Shown in pieces: positions 9,494-19,534 of a stretch of DNA of 64,000 nucleotides. Location of the stretch: positions 5,022,001 to 5,086,000 of the forward strand of contig OY969772.1 in NCBI GenBank assembly GCA_963702935.1, read 5' to 3'. The notes beneath the pieces are model-generated. The model was not told where the DNA came from and did not search any database. It worked only from the letters and a program-made list of their open reading frames with translations. Numbering within the stretch: the first letter of the stretch is position 1; each line of letters opens with the position of its first letter. Source of the DNA: DAOTWA01 sp963702935. Lineage in GTDB: Bacteria; Chloroflexota; Anaerolineae; Anaerolineales; Anaerolineaceae. The translations under genes and the position numbers were made by a program.

Positions 9494-10237
9494 TTATCTC
9501 AAAACGGGCTGAGTATTGATGATCATCTCGGCATCGAAGGTGTACCGGTCCCCCCGGTAGACCAATTCTACGAATTCAAACGGTCGCTGGTTTTGGTCCA
9601 ATGTCAGGCGGAACAAGCGCAATACGGGCGACCTCAGCTTCACTTCGAGCAACTGGCTTTCCCGTCGATTGCTGAGGCCGGCATTTATCTGTTGGCGCGC
9701 TTTGGTAGGAAGGATATTGAACTGGAGGCGGAAGATCTCGTAGAGCGAGCCGGACAGGTCTTGCTTCAACAGCTCCTGGCAATGGGGGAAATAGATGTGG
9801 CTGCGCTCGATAGACATGGGTTCATCATCAGCCAGACGCAGCCGTTCTACGATTACGATGGTCTCGGTAGGCTCGATTTGCAGGCGCGATGCCAGATTGG
9901 GCGGCGCAATTTCAGAGAGCGTGTTGAGCACCCTGGCGCCCGGTTGTTTGCCAATGGCGCGCATATCGTCGCTAAAACCCGTCAGGCGATTTAATCCCTG
10001 GGTGACGTGGGGCTCTGTCACGAAGGTGCCTCGCCCCATTTCGCGCGAAAGCACTCCCATGCGGGTCAATTCTGCCAGAGCAACGCGCATGGTCATCCGG
10101 CTGACGCTGAATTGTTCGGCCAATTCTCGCTCAGAGGGTATGCGCGTCTTGGGAGGCCAGACGCCCTTATCGATTTTTTCGAGGATGATTTTCTGGAGCT
10201 GATAATAAATAGGTATAGGGCTATGCTTATCCAACAT
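9494..10237 (-). CDS. GntR/HutC-family transcriptional regulator (UTRA effector domain)
   Basis: A 247-residue regulator. The N-terminal winged helix (PIPIYYQLQKIILEKI to about residue 75, with RIPSERELAEQFSVSRMTMR as recognition region) is followed by a UTRA ligand domain (GFSDDMRAIGKQPGARVL onwards). HutC-type regulators usually respond to a phosphosugar or amino-sugar phosphate, which fits the GlcNAc-kinase-like and SIS genes downstream. ATG 10237 has an AGGA site; a TTG at 10249 is the alternative. It leads the operon 10237-749, and the operator at 10295-10312 just upstream suggests autoregulation. Confidence 0.9.
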   Translation of the reverse strand: MLDKHSPIPIYYQLQKIILEKIDKGVWPPKTRIPSERELAEQFSVSRMTMRVALAELTRMGVLSREMGRGTFVTEPHVTQGLNRLTGFSDDMRAIGKQPGARVLNTLSEIAPPNLASRLQIEPTETIVIVERLRLADDEPMSIERSHIYFPHCQELLKQDLSGSLYEIFRLQFNILPTKARQQINAGLSNRRESQLLEVKLRSPVLRLFRLTLDQNQRPFEFVELVYRGDRYTFDAEMIINTQPVLR

Positions 10238-10294
10238 ATCCGTCCTCAATTCGTGGTCACAATGTTCAATGACCTAAAGGTATAAAGGTATATA

Positions 10295-10312
10295 GGTCTA
10301 AAGGTATAGACC
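10295..10312. promoter_or_regulatory. GntR/HutC-type operator
   Basis: An inverted repeat GGTCTA (10295-10300) / TAGACC (10307-10312) with 6-nt spacer lies immediately downstream of the -10 box. HutC-family sites are commonly GGTCTAGACC-like. The adjoining stretch 10271-10310 carries repeated AAAGGTATA units and a further GACCTA/TAGGTC pair, so there may be more than one binding site. Confidence 0.7.
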
Positions 10313-10313
10313 A

Positions 10314-10341
10314 ATTATAGTGAATTTTTACGGCTTGTCAA
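10314..10341 (-). promoter_or_regulatory. sigma-70-type promoter of the GntR operon
   Basis: On the minus strand TTGACA (10336-10341) and TATAAT (10314-10319) are separated by 16 nt, so both boxes match consensus perfectly. Transcription would start near 10307, inside the GntR operator. The promoter sits in the 120-nt gap after the glycosidase gene. Confidence 0.8.
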
Positions 10342-10357
10342 CCCTCAAAAGGCCATC

Positions 10358-12184
10358 TCAGTGAAATGCGTGATACAACGCGTAGGCGAAAAATCCGGCC
10401 CCGGTAGCAAAAGCAGCGCCCGTTCGCACGACCCCGGTTTGCGGATCAAAAGACTTGCACGCCAGCCCCTGATCCATGGGAGTTTTAGACGCGACCCGTT
10501 TGGCTCGAAGGTCATGGCATAATAGCTGATTGGCCAGGCCAAAGCTCGAAGGATACGGGAAATGTTGAGAGCCCACACCGGGGAAAAGGCCGTGCGGATA
10601 ATAGTAAGGGTTGAATTTGGAAAAGATCCAGGAGCGAGTATTCAGGTAGACCACATCGCCCTCTGGGCAAAACCCGTAATGAGGCAGGAGCATCAGGCTG
10701 CCGGCAGCGTAATCCGTCCACTCGAAACGTCCCTGGGCATCGATAGCACCAACAAATTGCTTCCCAAACGGCCCTTCACAAACGCAATGGTTCAGGATCG
10801 CCTGCTTCAATTCGTCTGCCTGACACCGCCAATCCAATACGTGCGGGTCGCCCGGCTGTAACCTCTCGAAGATACTTGCGGCAACCCTGAAAGCCTTCCA
10901 AACCAGGACGTTATCATACGTCAGATAAGGCGAAACGGTAGGATCATCGTGAGGGGTAAGGAACGTCTCATACAACCCAAGATCAGGGCAATAATGAGGG
11001 CTTAACGCTGCCTCCCAAGTTGAAATTGTAGCGCGCACTTCCGGCCTCTCGATCAAAGACCAATCGCGCGTGGTTTCCAAATAATGCCCCAGTGCGATCA
11101 GTGGGGCGCAAGCCTCATCCAGCTCAAAACCCGGATAGAGTGGACGTCCGTTCAAGTAAAGCGCGTGCTCCGCTCCCCATCGCCGGTAACGGCTCAACCC
11201 GGAGAATAATGCCCGGCGAGCCTGGACCTTGTCGACGAGGAGCAAAGCCGGAAAGCTCCACAAGAATGCGTCTCGAGCCCAGAAGGCTGCGCTGACGTAA
11301 TACTGGTTGCTGCGCGAAGTAACCAATACCAATTCATCCTCGTCGAGACACTCACCTTGAGCAAAGAAATAATTGAAAAATAAGTTTTCATTCAGGGCTT
11401 GCTCTGCATCCGCATCTTCCACGTGCTGCCGGTGCGCTTTAAGCCAGCTTTGCGTGTCTGACAACAACCTTTGCCAACCGACCCGCCGTAAATGCAAGGC
11501 AGAAGTTCGTGCGCCATCACTCTCCATGTTCAACGCAAAATAAAAGGCGATCTGAGCGGGCGTTTCGCGGTCGATCAGGAGCTCTGTCATCCACTGAAAA
11601 TGGCGTTCCTCCAATGTCAACTGCCCTTCACAGGAGGGCTGCAAACCCCAGGCAAGCAAGGGTTGTCCGGCGCTGGCTTCACCCACCAGGCTGCCCGTCC
11701 AGGGGTCCTGCCACATCTCTAATCGGGCATCCAGGCGGCGGTTACGGAAAATCACCTGTTCCAACCCTTCCCACCAACCTTGGATTCCGGCCCTGAACGC
11801 GATCCTTTCCGCCGCTTCAGTGGATATTTCCATAAGATACACGAAACCTGTTTCCTGCAAAGGAGCATATAAGGTACCTCGGATTCTTAGGTCGCCAGCT
11901 TTTGCCTCGTATTGTGGGATCCAATTGTCCAGACGCAGCCAACGCAATTCCTTTAAGGGAATCGAATGCCCACCTTGCTCAAGGCAAGGCACTATGAAAG
12001 GTCGCACCTGATCCTCTCCCCCGACGATTTCGAGCAAGGCATTTGCTTTCAGAGAAAGCGCGCCGATCCGGTAAACTCCGCCGTTCAGGCGGGAAATAGC
12101 TGGCAGAGAGATCCGCAAATTTCCGGTGGGTATCCAATTGGGTGCGGATTCGACAACGGGGGCGACCGTGAAAAGATCAGGCAT
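10358..12184 (-). CDS. putative six-hairpin (alpha/alpha)6 glycosidase
   Basis: A 608-residue cytoplasmic protein without signal peptide. The first half is beta-rich; the second half, from about residue 295, has alternating helices with YVSAAFWARDAFLWSFPALLL, TWEAALSPHYCPD and YLTYDNVLVWKAFRVAASIFERL, and ends with GAAFATGAGFFAYALYHAFH. This arrangement (N-terminal beta domain, then an alpha/alpha toroid with RDAF/W-type motifs) suggests a glycosidase of the GH-G/L superfamily (GH15/37/63-like), acting on an imported oligosaccharide. I cannot assign the family with certainty and no catalytic acid is identified. It is transcribed separately from, and directly upstream of, the GntR operon. Confidence 0.55.
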   Translation of the reverse strand: MPDLFTVAPVVESAPNWIPTGNLRISLPAISRLNGGVYRIGALSLKANALLEIVGGEDQVRPFIVPCLEQGGHSIPLKELRWLRLDNWIPQYEAKAGDLRIRGTLYAPLQETGFVYLMEISTEAAERIAFRAGIQGWWEGLEQVIFRNRRLDARLEMWQDPWTGSLVGEASAGQPLLAWGLQPSCEGQLTLEERHFQWMTELLIDRETPAQIAFYFALNMESDGARTSALHLRRVGWQRLLSDTQSWLKAHRQHVEDADAEQALNENLFFNYFFAQGECLDEDELVLVTSRSNQYYVSAAFWARDAFLWSFPALLLVDKVQARRALFSGLSRYRRWGAEHALYLNGRPLYPGFELDEACAPLIALGHYLETTRDWSLIERPEVRATISTWEAALSPHYCPDLGLYETFLTPHDDPTVSPYLTYDNVLVWKAFRVAASIFERLQPGDPHVLDWRCQADELKQAILNHCVCEGPFGKQFVGAIDAQGRFEWTDYAAGSLMLLPHYGFCPEGDVVYLNTRSWIFSKFNPYYYPHGLFPGVGSQHFPYPSSFGLANQLLCHDLRAKRVASKTPMDQGLACKSFDPQTGVVRTGAAFATGAGFFAYALYHAFH

Positions 12185-12688
12185 GCAAAACCACCTATGG
12201 AACGTGAAATAAGGATGGGTAACAGGTTATAGCTCCGGTTATGGATCTATCTCACCTTTGACGTCCCCGATTATAACGCGATGCGTTCCAGGCCGTAGAG
12301 ATCATTGTTCATACCGTATTCCTGGTGTGTTTTTGGATCAGTTGGATCTGGCGTTGTCCAAGCCACAGCGGCAACCCCCCATCTGGAACCGGTGAACTGG
12401 TTTCACGGTCACTAAGAGCCGCTTGGCCCGTGCCTTGCTGGAGGCACTGCGCCCATTATTACCAGAAGGAAGGCTGAAAGACGTTCCCTTCGGTGTCCGT
12501 ATCTTCTTTAGCAAACGGCATCCCCGGGGGAAAAACCCAGGCATACTTCCTCTCCCAGAATGGCCTTTGCACTTCCCTTTGCCGTTTTTCTTGCTGTTGC
12601 CTTCTCATTCCCCTTTTTTATTCTTCAGAGCTGCACGCGTGAAGGGTGCATTTTCGTTTGGGGCAAAAGGTGAGACGATAAGGGCAAA
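12185..12688. other. intergenic, no gene seen
   Basis: About 500 nt between the glycosidase and the MFS transporter. A plus-strand open frame (12423-12692) is biased and proline/phenylalanine-rich with no ribosome binding site and no family resemblance, so I do not call it. A minus-strand TATAAT at 12270-12275 could be part of the glycosidase promoter, but no good -35 box accompanies it. Confidence 0.4.
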
Positions 12689-13855
12689 TTAGATGTAAAG
12701 AGCCGTAACAATAGCCAAAAGGAAGATCACAAAATAGATAGAAATGCTTATTCCAAAGAACTCCATAATCAGGCCGATTAGACCGGGGCCGATCAACATC
12801 CCCAAGCCCGTGGCCGATAGGATGATCCCTGAGATGGATCCGATAAAATCAGGAGAATCCTGACAGGCAAAAGCTAACAGGGTTGGCACCAACCCCGCCA
12901 TCATCAGACCCGTGAAAACCAAACCCAAAAGGATAATTGGCGGGTCTTTACCCAGGAAAATGCCCAAGACGGCTATACTACTCCCCAGCGTTTCAAAAAG
13001 TATGATTTTCTTCAATTCCATCGAGCCTGGTAAACGGCTATTGAAATATCTCCCAGCGATGATGGCAAGCCAAAAAACGGATAGGCACGCCGAAGAGATG
13101 GATGGCGTTAAATGTTTTTCAAGCTGAAGGTAGGTCACTAACCAACTAGAGAGACCAATCTCCGCCGCGACGAAGAGCATCGATCCCAAAGCTGCACGCA
13201 GCACGTTTGACTGCCCTAATAAATGCGCCATCTGCGAGATGTTGACACGGGCCAGCCCCACTCTCTGGGTAACCGGCGCCCAGAAGAGGGAGACAGCCAA
13301 TCCCAACCCCAAAACACTTGCTAACGCGAAGTTGATCTGCCAGGGTATCCTTTGAATTAGAAAGAGACCCACAATTAACGGGCTGATAAATGAGCCAAGG
13401 CCGTAAAACACGTGCAAACGGTTTACCTGGGGAGCCGCTTCGTGGTAGTAAAGGCTGGTGATCAGTCCATTGCTGCCGACTTCCAACACTCCACCGGTAA
13501 GCCCGATCAGAAATGCCCCGAGCAGGGTAATTGTCATCCTTTGAGCGAGCGCGACCATTCCCAAACTTAGCGCTATGGCGACGACGCTCGACACCAGGAG
13601 GCGTTGCAGCCCGATCCTTTCCGATAGCAAGCCCCCAATCAACCCGGCGATGGTAAATCCCACCGATGGGATGGCCACAAATATGCCAGCCAGCGCCGGG
13701 CTGAGAGTGTAAGTTGCCGTTACCTGGGGTAAAACGGCCCCCGAGAGAACAGATGCCCAACCATATAACCCTAGACTTAACCAGGCAGCCCACGTCCATT
13801 CTTTCAACCCGACCTGGGCCAGGCCATGCGAGTTTTTCCCGTTTTCGATTTCCAA
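12689..13855 (-). CDS. MFS transporter (sugar permease-like)
   Basis: A 388-residue major facilitator with about twelve hydrophobic segments, beginning WTWAAWLSLGLYGWASVLSGAVLPQV. The loop between segments 2 and 3 reads GGLLSERIGLQR, a variant of the MFS G-x-x-x-D-R-x-G-R signature. The sequence resembles the FucP/proton-sugar symporter branch. The start is probably TTG at 13855, with GAAGGGG four bases upstream. It is the last gene of the IclR-led run and may import or export a pathway intermediate. Gap to the transaldolase-like gene is 175 nt. Confidence 0.75.
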   Translation of the reverse strand: MEIENGKNSHGLAQVGLKEWTWAAWLSLGLYGWASVLSGAVLPQVTATYTLSPALAGIFVAIPSVGFTIAGLIGGLLSERIGLQRLLVSSVVAIALSLGMVALAQRMTITLLGAFLIGLTGGVLEVGSNGLITSLYYHEAAPQVNRLHVFYGLGSFISPLIVGLFLIQRIPWQINFALASVLGLGLAVSLFWAPVTQRVGLARVNISQMAHLLGQSNVLRAALGSMLFVAAEIGLSSWLVTYLQLEKHLTPSISSACLSVFWLAIIAGRYFNSRLPGSMELKKIILFETLGSSIAVLGIFLGKDPPIILLGLVFTGLMMAGLVPTLLAFACQDSPDFIGSISGIILSATGLGMLIGPGLIGLIMEFFGISISIYFVIFLLAIVTALYI

Positions 13856-14030
13856 GATACCCCTTCATTCCTCCGTCAAAGCGTTGGCTTCGTTGGAAAA
13901 GGTCACCTCACTTGCAGGTGCATCTTCATTCTGAAAAGTAAAAACAACTACTTCGCTGCTCGGCGCTCCTTGACCAGACCCAAAACCCTTTGCCAGCTCT
14001 TCGCAAAAGAGCTGCGGAAAAGCTGAACGG

Positions 14031-14996
14031 TTAAAAGCCTTCGAATTCTTCGATTTCCAACCCATCGCTCAGGTAACCGCGCCTGAAATCGGGCAGTTTT
14101 TCCATCAGCTCATCGATGACCTTTTGAGGAACGGGATTAAAAAGGCGATAGACAACGGGCGGGTTTGTTTCGATCAATTTATCGGCCGTGCCTTCCCAAT
14201 TGATCGTAAGACAGACCTTCCCCCCGACCATCTCGGTAAAGTGATGCAAGCCACGAGCGCCGCCGCCAACGAATACCGCCGTATAACCGCGTTCTTCCAT
14301 CTCTTGATATACTCTGCGGGCAACAGCCAGGCCCGCCTGCCAGAGCACATCCGGCGATATGTCGATTTTCTCTTGTTCAACATAGTTCTTGAAATAATCG
14401 TCATAGATACCAGCAATGTGGGACATGTAAAGCATTGGGCGCTTTCCAGTACGCCGGACGATCTTTTCATAAGTTTCGCACAGGGCAATCATCTGACTTA
14501 CCCCGAAAATTTCCGTAGCATTCAAAGGGAAATCTTCTTCGAGGAGAGCCTCCATCGCTCTTAACCCGCTCGCTGTCGTGGGGATCTTGCAACAAATATT
14601 CTCGGCTAAGCGTCGATTATCTTGAGCCTGGCGTACTATTTCTTCCTGATCTTCGTCGTTGATTGGATCTGCCTGGATACTCACAAAGCCGTTGACGCCG
14701 CCCGAATTTTTGTGTATTGGCAAAAAACAGTCTGCAATCGGGCCGACTAACTTGCGCTGGAAGACTTCGGCTGTATATTTATCCCGATCCGTTTCTCGGA
14801 TCGCTTCGTCAAGCAGGCTTTCCGCGTATTTCCCTTCCTCCGGGTGATCGATCATCTTCTGGGAATAGGATGGGTTGCACGTGCAGCCTGTCGCCCCGTT
14901 TTCAATTGCCATAACCGCATGTCTACGGATTGGGTTATTTATCCAAAATTTCGTCGGAGTTTGCTTGACAATTCTATTGAAATAGCTCTCTTTCAT
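14031..14996 (-). CDS. transaldolase-family protein
   Basis: A 321-residue TIM-barrel aldolase. Diagnostic parts are the N-terminal GATGCTCNPSYSQ (family TTNPS), GFVSIQADP, and the Schiff-base lysine region NICCKIPTTASGLRAMEALLEE followed by LNATEIFGVSQMIAL. The likely chemistry is transfer or cleavage of a dihydroxyacetone unit. Start ATG 14996 has a perfect AGGAGG site. Given the neighbours (hydroxypyruvate-isomerase-like, 2-oxo acid dehydrogenase) it may cleave an uncommon sugar phosphate or ketose rather than serve the pentose phosphate pathway. Confidence 0.8.
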   Translation of the reverse strand: MKESYFNRIVKQTPTKFWINNPIRRHAVMAIENGATGCTCNPSYSQKMIDHPEEGKYAESLLDEAIRETDRDKYTAEVFQRKLVGPIADCFLPIHKNSGGVNGFVSIQADPINDEDQEEIVRQAQDNRRLAENICCKIPTTASGLRAMEALLEEDFPLNATEIFGVSQMIALCETYEKIVRRTGKRPMLYMSHIAGIYDDYFKNYVEQEKIDISPDVLWQAGLAVARRVYQEMEERGYTAVFVGGGARGLHHFTEMVGGKVCLTINWEGTADKLIETNPPVVYRLFNPVPQKVIDELMEKLPDFRRGYLSDGLEIEEFEGF

Positions 14997-15057
14997 TTTT
15001 TCCTCCTGTATTTGCCCTAATAAATTGGACCCTCTATCTTGTGTGCGCGGTTATTCT

Positions 15058-16233
15058 TCAGCCCCTATCTAGAATCTTTGCTCCGGAAGATTTAAGTCTT
15101 TGTCCATACTCTTCAAGATCACGATTTACTGTCTCAGCTTCCTGGGGCAAGAACAGGGTTAATAAATGTAGATCGGTATTCGAAGCCACGTACGCATAAC
15201 CGAGGCCTGGCCCCGTTTCTCCAATCTCATAATGAATTTCTTCCCCGCTGTCCCATTGGTAAGTCCTTTCGCTGACCACTTTCGCATCCATTAAGGAACG
15301 CCAGGTTTGCCATGCCAGGATCCCATCCAGCATCAACCGGGTAGGTCTCTGTGTGGCATCCACCTCCTTGGAAACCCAGGGAAGCTTATCGATCTCGAGG
15401 CCAACCTTCCCTGCTCTGTTCCTTCCCCAATCGCATTGAAAGAACCAGGAGGCGTGACTGCCTGATACGTCTGCCCAGTTAACCTGAGTGACTGAATGAG
15501 GATCAGGAAAACATCCATCAGACTGGAATAGCTGCCACAATCGATTGAAACGATCGAAACTGGAGATCCTTTCGGTGACGAGGAATTTTCCTGAAGGGGA
15601 GAGCATCTTGACACAATTCTGGATGATCTTCTTCGCTTTTTCATCCAGGCCTGTATCCATAGGCGGGAATTGATAATCCTTCCAGGAAATCCGGCGCCTC
15701 AGGAGCATGTCCATCCATTCACCGATCACTCTCCCGGTAATGATTACGTCCACGTGAATATCGGGGAGAAAGGCGTCGTCTTGAACATCCAGCCTCACAA
15801 ATCTCAAGTTCGTAATCTTTTGTTCCTGAGCTTTTTTCTGGGCAATGAGTATCGCTGGCTCTGAACGATCTATTCCAATAAAGCTCGCATCCGGGCGAGC
15901 CAATGCGTAATAGCGGGTTAAAAGACCGCTATGGCATCCCAGCTCAACGATCGTGCCCCGCCTGGGGAGACGATTTTCTACCCATCGAGCAATTTGCACT
16001 AACAAACCGTACTCGAAGCTGGCGGCTACGGGGATGATCTCGGGGTTTGCTATTCGGTCATAAAACTCTTTCGCCTGGCTTACTTCCCCCGTGGACCGTT
16101 CCTCTTGCGCATCGAAATACTGCTTCGCCATTTTGGAGCCAAGCGTTCGGTTAACCCAATTCTGATAACTTCTTGGGTCCTGAAATAACTTGACGCCCTC
16201 ACGTCGAAGATACTGCTCGATGTCCAAAATCAA
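15058..16233 (-). CDS. class I SAM-dependent methyltransferase-like protein
   Basis: A 391-residue protein whose middle part has a Rossmann methyltransferase core: GTIVELGCHSGLLTRYYALARPDASFIGIDRSEPAI (motif I, about residues 95-130) and VRLDVQDDAFLPDIHVDVIITG (motifs II-III). The N-terminal 80 residues and the C-terminal 170 residues are not recognised. The start is a TTG at 16233 or 16227 with AGAGGAG upstream. It lies between the M24 protein and the transaldolase-like gene; a substrate is not evident. Confidence 0.65.
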   Translation of the reverse strand: MILDIEQYLRREGVKLFQDPRSYQNWVNRTLGSKMAKQYFDAQEERSTGEVSQAKEFYDRIANPEIIPVAASFEYGLLVQIARWVENRLPRRGTIVELGCHSGLLTRYYALARPDASFIGIDRSEPAILIAQKKAQEQKITNLRFVRLDVQDDAFLPDIHVDVIITGRVIGEWMDMLLRRRISWKDYQFPPMDTGLDEKAKKIIQNCVKMLSPSGKFLVTERISSFDRFNRLWQLFQSDGCFPDPHSVTQVNWADVSGSHASWFFQCDWGRNRAGKVGLEIDKLPWVSKEVDATQRPTRLMLDGILAWQTWRSLMDAKVVSERTYQWDSGEEIHYEIGETGPGLGYAYVASNTDLHLLTLFLPQEAETVNRDLEEYGQRLKSSGAKILDRG

Positions 16234-16277
16234 TTCTCCTCTACTCTTTCATGGATTCGGGCTTCAACCAGGGAGGA

Positions 16278-17481
16278 CTACAACTCGAGAGGAGTCCTCT
16301 CAAATTGGGTCAAGGAGACCCCACCATTCGGGGTAATCAAGACCATTTCCTCGATCCCAAGGACATAGATATCGTCAATGACGACCCTGGGTTCTATGGC
16401 CAGAACCATATTCTCTTCCAGTCGTGTCTCTTCACGAACCAGGTCCGGCCTCTCGTGGGGATCAATGCCGATCCCATGCCCCAAAAAGTGGTCCATCAGG
16501 GTGTAATCCGCTGCACGAGCGATATTCGAAGCCGTATTGACCAATTCCACAGCCGGCAGGCCGGGCCGGGCTATCTCCAGAACCTTTTCAAGCATAGAGA
16601 GCGATACGTCATACGCCCGCTGCTGCTCAGCGGTCGGCTTTCCGACTACTTTTGTCCGAGAAGTATCGATGGAATACCCATTGTAGCGCGTGCAGATATC
16701 CCAGTGCACCACATCACCGGGTTGGATGGTCTTGCAGAGTTGCGGAAGATGGAGCAGGCCGCCTCCTACCGGAAAACCGGAACAAATCAGGCTTGGAGAG
16801 TTTTCTACGGCGTCCTCGTAAACGGGGTCGTGGCTCCGCATGGCGTACTCCGTCTGGCGGATGAGCTCGAGCTCGCTCTTGCCAATGCCACCATTACGCA
16901 GAATTCTCAGCAAACACTTGATGACCGATGTCTCCAATTTTCGCTGCTTTTCTGAATATCTCGATCTCCAGAGCGCTCTTGACCATGCGCAATTCTTCTA
17001 CGATGGTCGAACGCTTAAATTCCGCACCGGGTAATTCTTTTTGGAGATCGAAGAAAAGGGGCGCAGGGAAACGATCCCAGGTTTCAATACCTACCGTTTT
17101 AACACTGCCCTGCTCGTGGATCAACTCGCCGATCAGTTTTCCGGAAAGGCCACTTTCTCGGCCCGCCCCAAACGATCCGGAGATCACTTTTGGGGTGGCA
17201 ACTTCCTTGCCAAGCACCATGCCTGTATCGAGCAATAGGGCCGGCTCGCAATTTGGGGTTAGCAGCAAAGCCGCTCCGTCAAACAGATAGGTTTCCTCCC
17301 CACTCAGGCTGATCCAGCCGCAACGATCCGGGAAATAGTCGGTGAGATAACGAAGGCTGCCATAAACCTTGTTATTGCCATAGACGATTAATGCATCATA
17401 GCCTCTCCTCGCCATCTCCCTCCTGGCTCGTTCGATACGGCGGTTAATCTCTGCATTCATTACTTCTCTTGGGATAGTCAT
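16278..17481 (-). pseudogene. M24-family Xaa-Pro peptidase, split by one frameshift
   Basis: The N-terminal creatinase/prolidase-N domain (16894-17481, VIYGNNKVYGSLRYLTDYFP) and the C-terminal pita-bread domain (to 16278) are in different frames. Removing one base at about 16925-16940 joins KAAKIG to ETSVIKCLLRIL, giving about 400 residues. Metal ligands are complete: WDICTRYNGYSIDTSRT (two Asp), GHGIGIDPHE (His), MVLAIEPRV (Glu) and GIEEMVLI (Glu). It would be a cytosolic metallopeptidase or amidase acting on a small amide. ATG 17481 has a GAGGAG site. Compare the second M24 protein at 22730-24040, which has lost a ligand. Confidence 0.75.
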
Positions 17482-17505
17482 CGTCTGCTCTCCTCAACGG
17501 TTTGA

Positions 17506-18748
17506 TCAACTAATCAGGTAAACAGGCTCTTCCAGGATAGTTTTTAATTCTTGGAGGAAACGTGCAGCTTCGGCCCCATTGCTGATGCGATGGTCGGTAG
17601 AAAGGTTGAATTTCGCAACAGAACAGGGCTCCCATTTTCCATCAACATACTTGGGTTGAATTTTGACTGCCCCAACGGCGAGGATGGCTGCCTCAGGAGG
17701 ATTGATGATGGCATTGAAATCATCAATTCCAAACATTCCCAGGTTGGAGACCGTAAACGTGCTGCCTTCGATGTCGTCTGACCTTACTTTCCCCTCATGA
17801 GCACGTTGGATTAACGATTCGGGTTTCGATGGCGATTTGCGTGAGGGATTTCTGATCTGCGTCCCGCAAGACGACCGTCATCAGTCCATCCTCCAGAGCA
17901 ACCGCAATTCCGATATTCACGTGGACGTGCTCTTCAAGTTCTTGCTCATGATAAGAGCTATTTAAGCGTGGGAATTTACGCAAGCTCAGGGCAACTCCGC
18001 GAAGGATTAAGTCATTGATCAATAATAGCTGCTCGACGTGAATCAAGTTATAACGCGAGCGCATCTCAAGCGCTCGATCCATCTCGATTGAGATCGAGAC
18101 GCTGAATTGAGGCACCTCGGTATGGCTCTGCGTCATTCGCTGGGCGATTATTCTACGGATCTGGCTTAGGGGAATACGCCGATCCTCTGATTGGGAAGCC
18201 GGCATGGTTTCTGGCGACGATTGCCGGACAGCGGGAACCGTCTGAGGCGGATTTTCAACCGAGAAGATATCTCGTTTTACGATCATCCCTCCAGAGCCAG
18301 TTCCCACGATACTCCGAACGTCAATGCCTCTCGCGCGCGCGATACGGCGGGCTAGAGGTGAAATATTTATTTGAGCTTCGATATCAATTCGATCGGTCTT
18401 TCGGGGTTTTTCCAGATCCTTGAAGACCTTCTGAGCAGCCCGATCGATTTCAATAGAGGGCGACTGCATAGTAAATGAGGGGGATGCGGCTGTTTTTTTT
18501 ACATTCTCCCCCGGGTCACCGAGCAGACCTATGACGGCGCCAACCTTCACGGATTGTCCAGGCTCGGCAATAATATCCGTTAAAACACCGGATTGGAAAA
18601 ACTCTATTTCGACCGCCGCTTTATCGGTCTCGATCTCGGCGATCGGCTCGCCAGCTTTCACAGGATCGCCGATCTTTTTCAACCAACCAATGAGAGTCCC
18701 TTCTTGCATATCGAAGCCCAATTTTGGCATGGTGATCTCGATACTCAT
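17506..18748 (-). pseudogene. dihydrolipoamide acyltransferase (E2), split by one frameshift
   Basis: E2 of a 2-oxo-acid or acetoin dehydrogenase complex, about 413 residues once repaired. A single lipoyl domain covers residues 1-80 with the lipoylated Lys in IETDKAAVEIE (K43), then a peripheral subunit-binding domain (ISPLARRIARARGIDVRSIVGTG, about 130-160), then the catalytic domain ending STDHRISNGAEAARFL with the active-site His. The usual DHRxxDG Asp is Asn here. The break is at GGG 17821-17823; dropping one base gives ETESLIQRAHEGK. AGGAGG precedes ATG 18748. It follows the isomerase gene by 12 nt. No E3 (dihydrolipoamide dehydrogenase) gene is in the window. Confidence 0.85.
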
Positions 18749-18760
18749 CGACGTACCTCC

Positions 18761-19534
18761 TCAAGCTGTCCGGGTCTGCAACCAGGTAAGCGAATCGCGG
18801 GTGCTGCCCAAAGGTCTATATTCTAGGCCGATATATCCTCCATAACCTGTCCTCTCGATCAGGTCGAAGAATTGTTGAAAGGGGATCTTGCCTGTCCCCG
18901 GCTGATGGCGGCCCGGCGAATCGGCGATTTGAATGTGGCCTACCCAATGGATCTCTTCTCTGATGATCCGAGTAAGATCGCAGCCAACTCGATCGGCGTG
19001 ATAAACATCGTATAACAAGCCAACATTCGGGCGATTGAATTCTTTGACAATCGCCAATGCTCGTTCAGGAGAGGGCAACAGGTAACCGGGTTTATCGACC
19101 GCGTTTAGAGCTTCAATGAGCAGGGTAAAACCGCCTGGTAGCTGCCCGGAAGCCCACTCGATGTTCTGACGGAGGGTATCAAAACAGGCTTCTTCCTTAG
19201 CTCCATTCGGTCGCACCCCTGCCAACGCGTTCAACTTATTGCACCCTAAAGACTGCGCCAGCTCGACGGCTTGATCCAACGATTGCTTGAATTGGCTTTC
19301 TCTCCCGGGGACACCGAGCATCCCCCATTCGTCCTGTGAGGCGTCTCCCGGGTCCAGATTGAAGAGAATCGTCTGCACGCCGGCATCCTGGATCGGCGTT
19401 ATCAAGGCCTTGCCACCCTGTTCAAACGGAAACCAGAACTCCACAAACGAGAAACCACATCTGGCCGCTTCCGCGAAACGTTGCGAAAAGGGATATTCTC
19501 CAAAAAGCATGGATAAATTTGCCGAGAATCTCAT
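18761..19534 (-). CDS. hydroxypyruvate isomerase-like sugar isomerase (Hyi/OtnI family)
   Basis: A 257-residue TIM-barrel isomerase. The opening RFSANLSMLFGEYPFSQRFAEAARCGFSFVEFWFPF, the motif LNALAG near residue 97, LLIEALNAVDKPGYLL near 140 and GLLYDVYHADR near 170 are characteristic of hydroxypyruvate or 2-oxo-tetronate isomerases, with Glu/Asp/His/Glu metal ligands (GLEYRP at the end). The expected reaction is aldose-ketose isomerisation of a short 2-oxo acid or sugar. The start overlaps the amidohydrolase stop (ATGA). Its presence next to a 2-oxo-acid-type dehydrogenase suggests a route through a short hydroxy-oxo acid. Confidence 0.75.
   Translation of the reverse strand: MRFSANLSMLFGEYPFSQRFAEAARCGFSFVEFWFPFEQGGKALITPIQDAGVQTILFNLDPGDASQDEWGMLGVPGRESQFKQSLDQAVELAQSLGCNKLNALAGVRPNGAKEEACFDTLRQNIEWASGQLPGGFTLLIEALNAVDKPGYLLPSPERALAIVKEFNRPNVGLLYDVYHADRVGCDLTRIIREEIHWVGHIQIADSPGRHQPGTGKIPFQQFFDLIERTGYGGYIGLEYRPLGSTRDSLTWLQTRTA

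Noticed and set aside
12423..12692. Plus-strand open frame of 89 codons between the glycosidase and MFS genes
   Set aside because: Low-complexity Pro/Phe/Arg-rich product, no ribosome binding site, and it runs into the convergent MFS gene.
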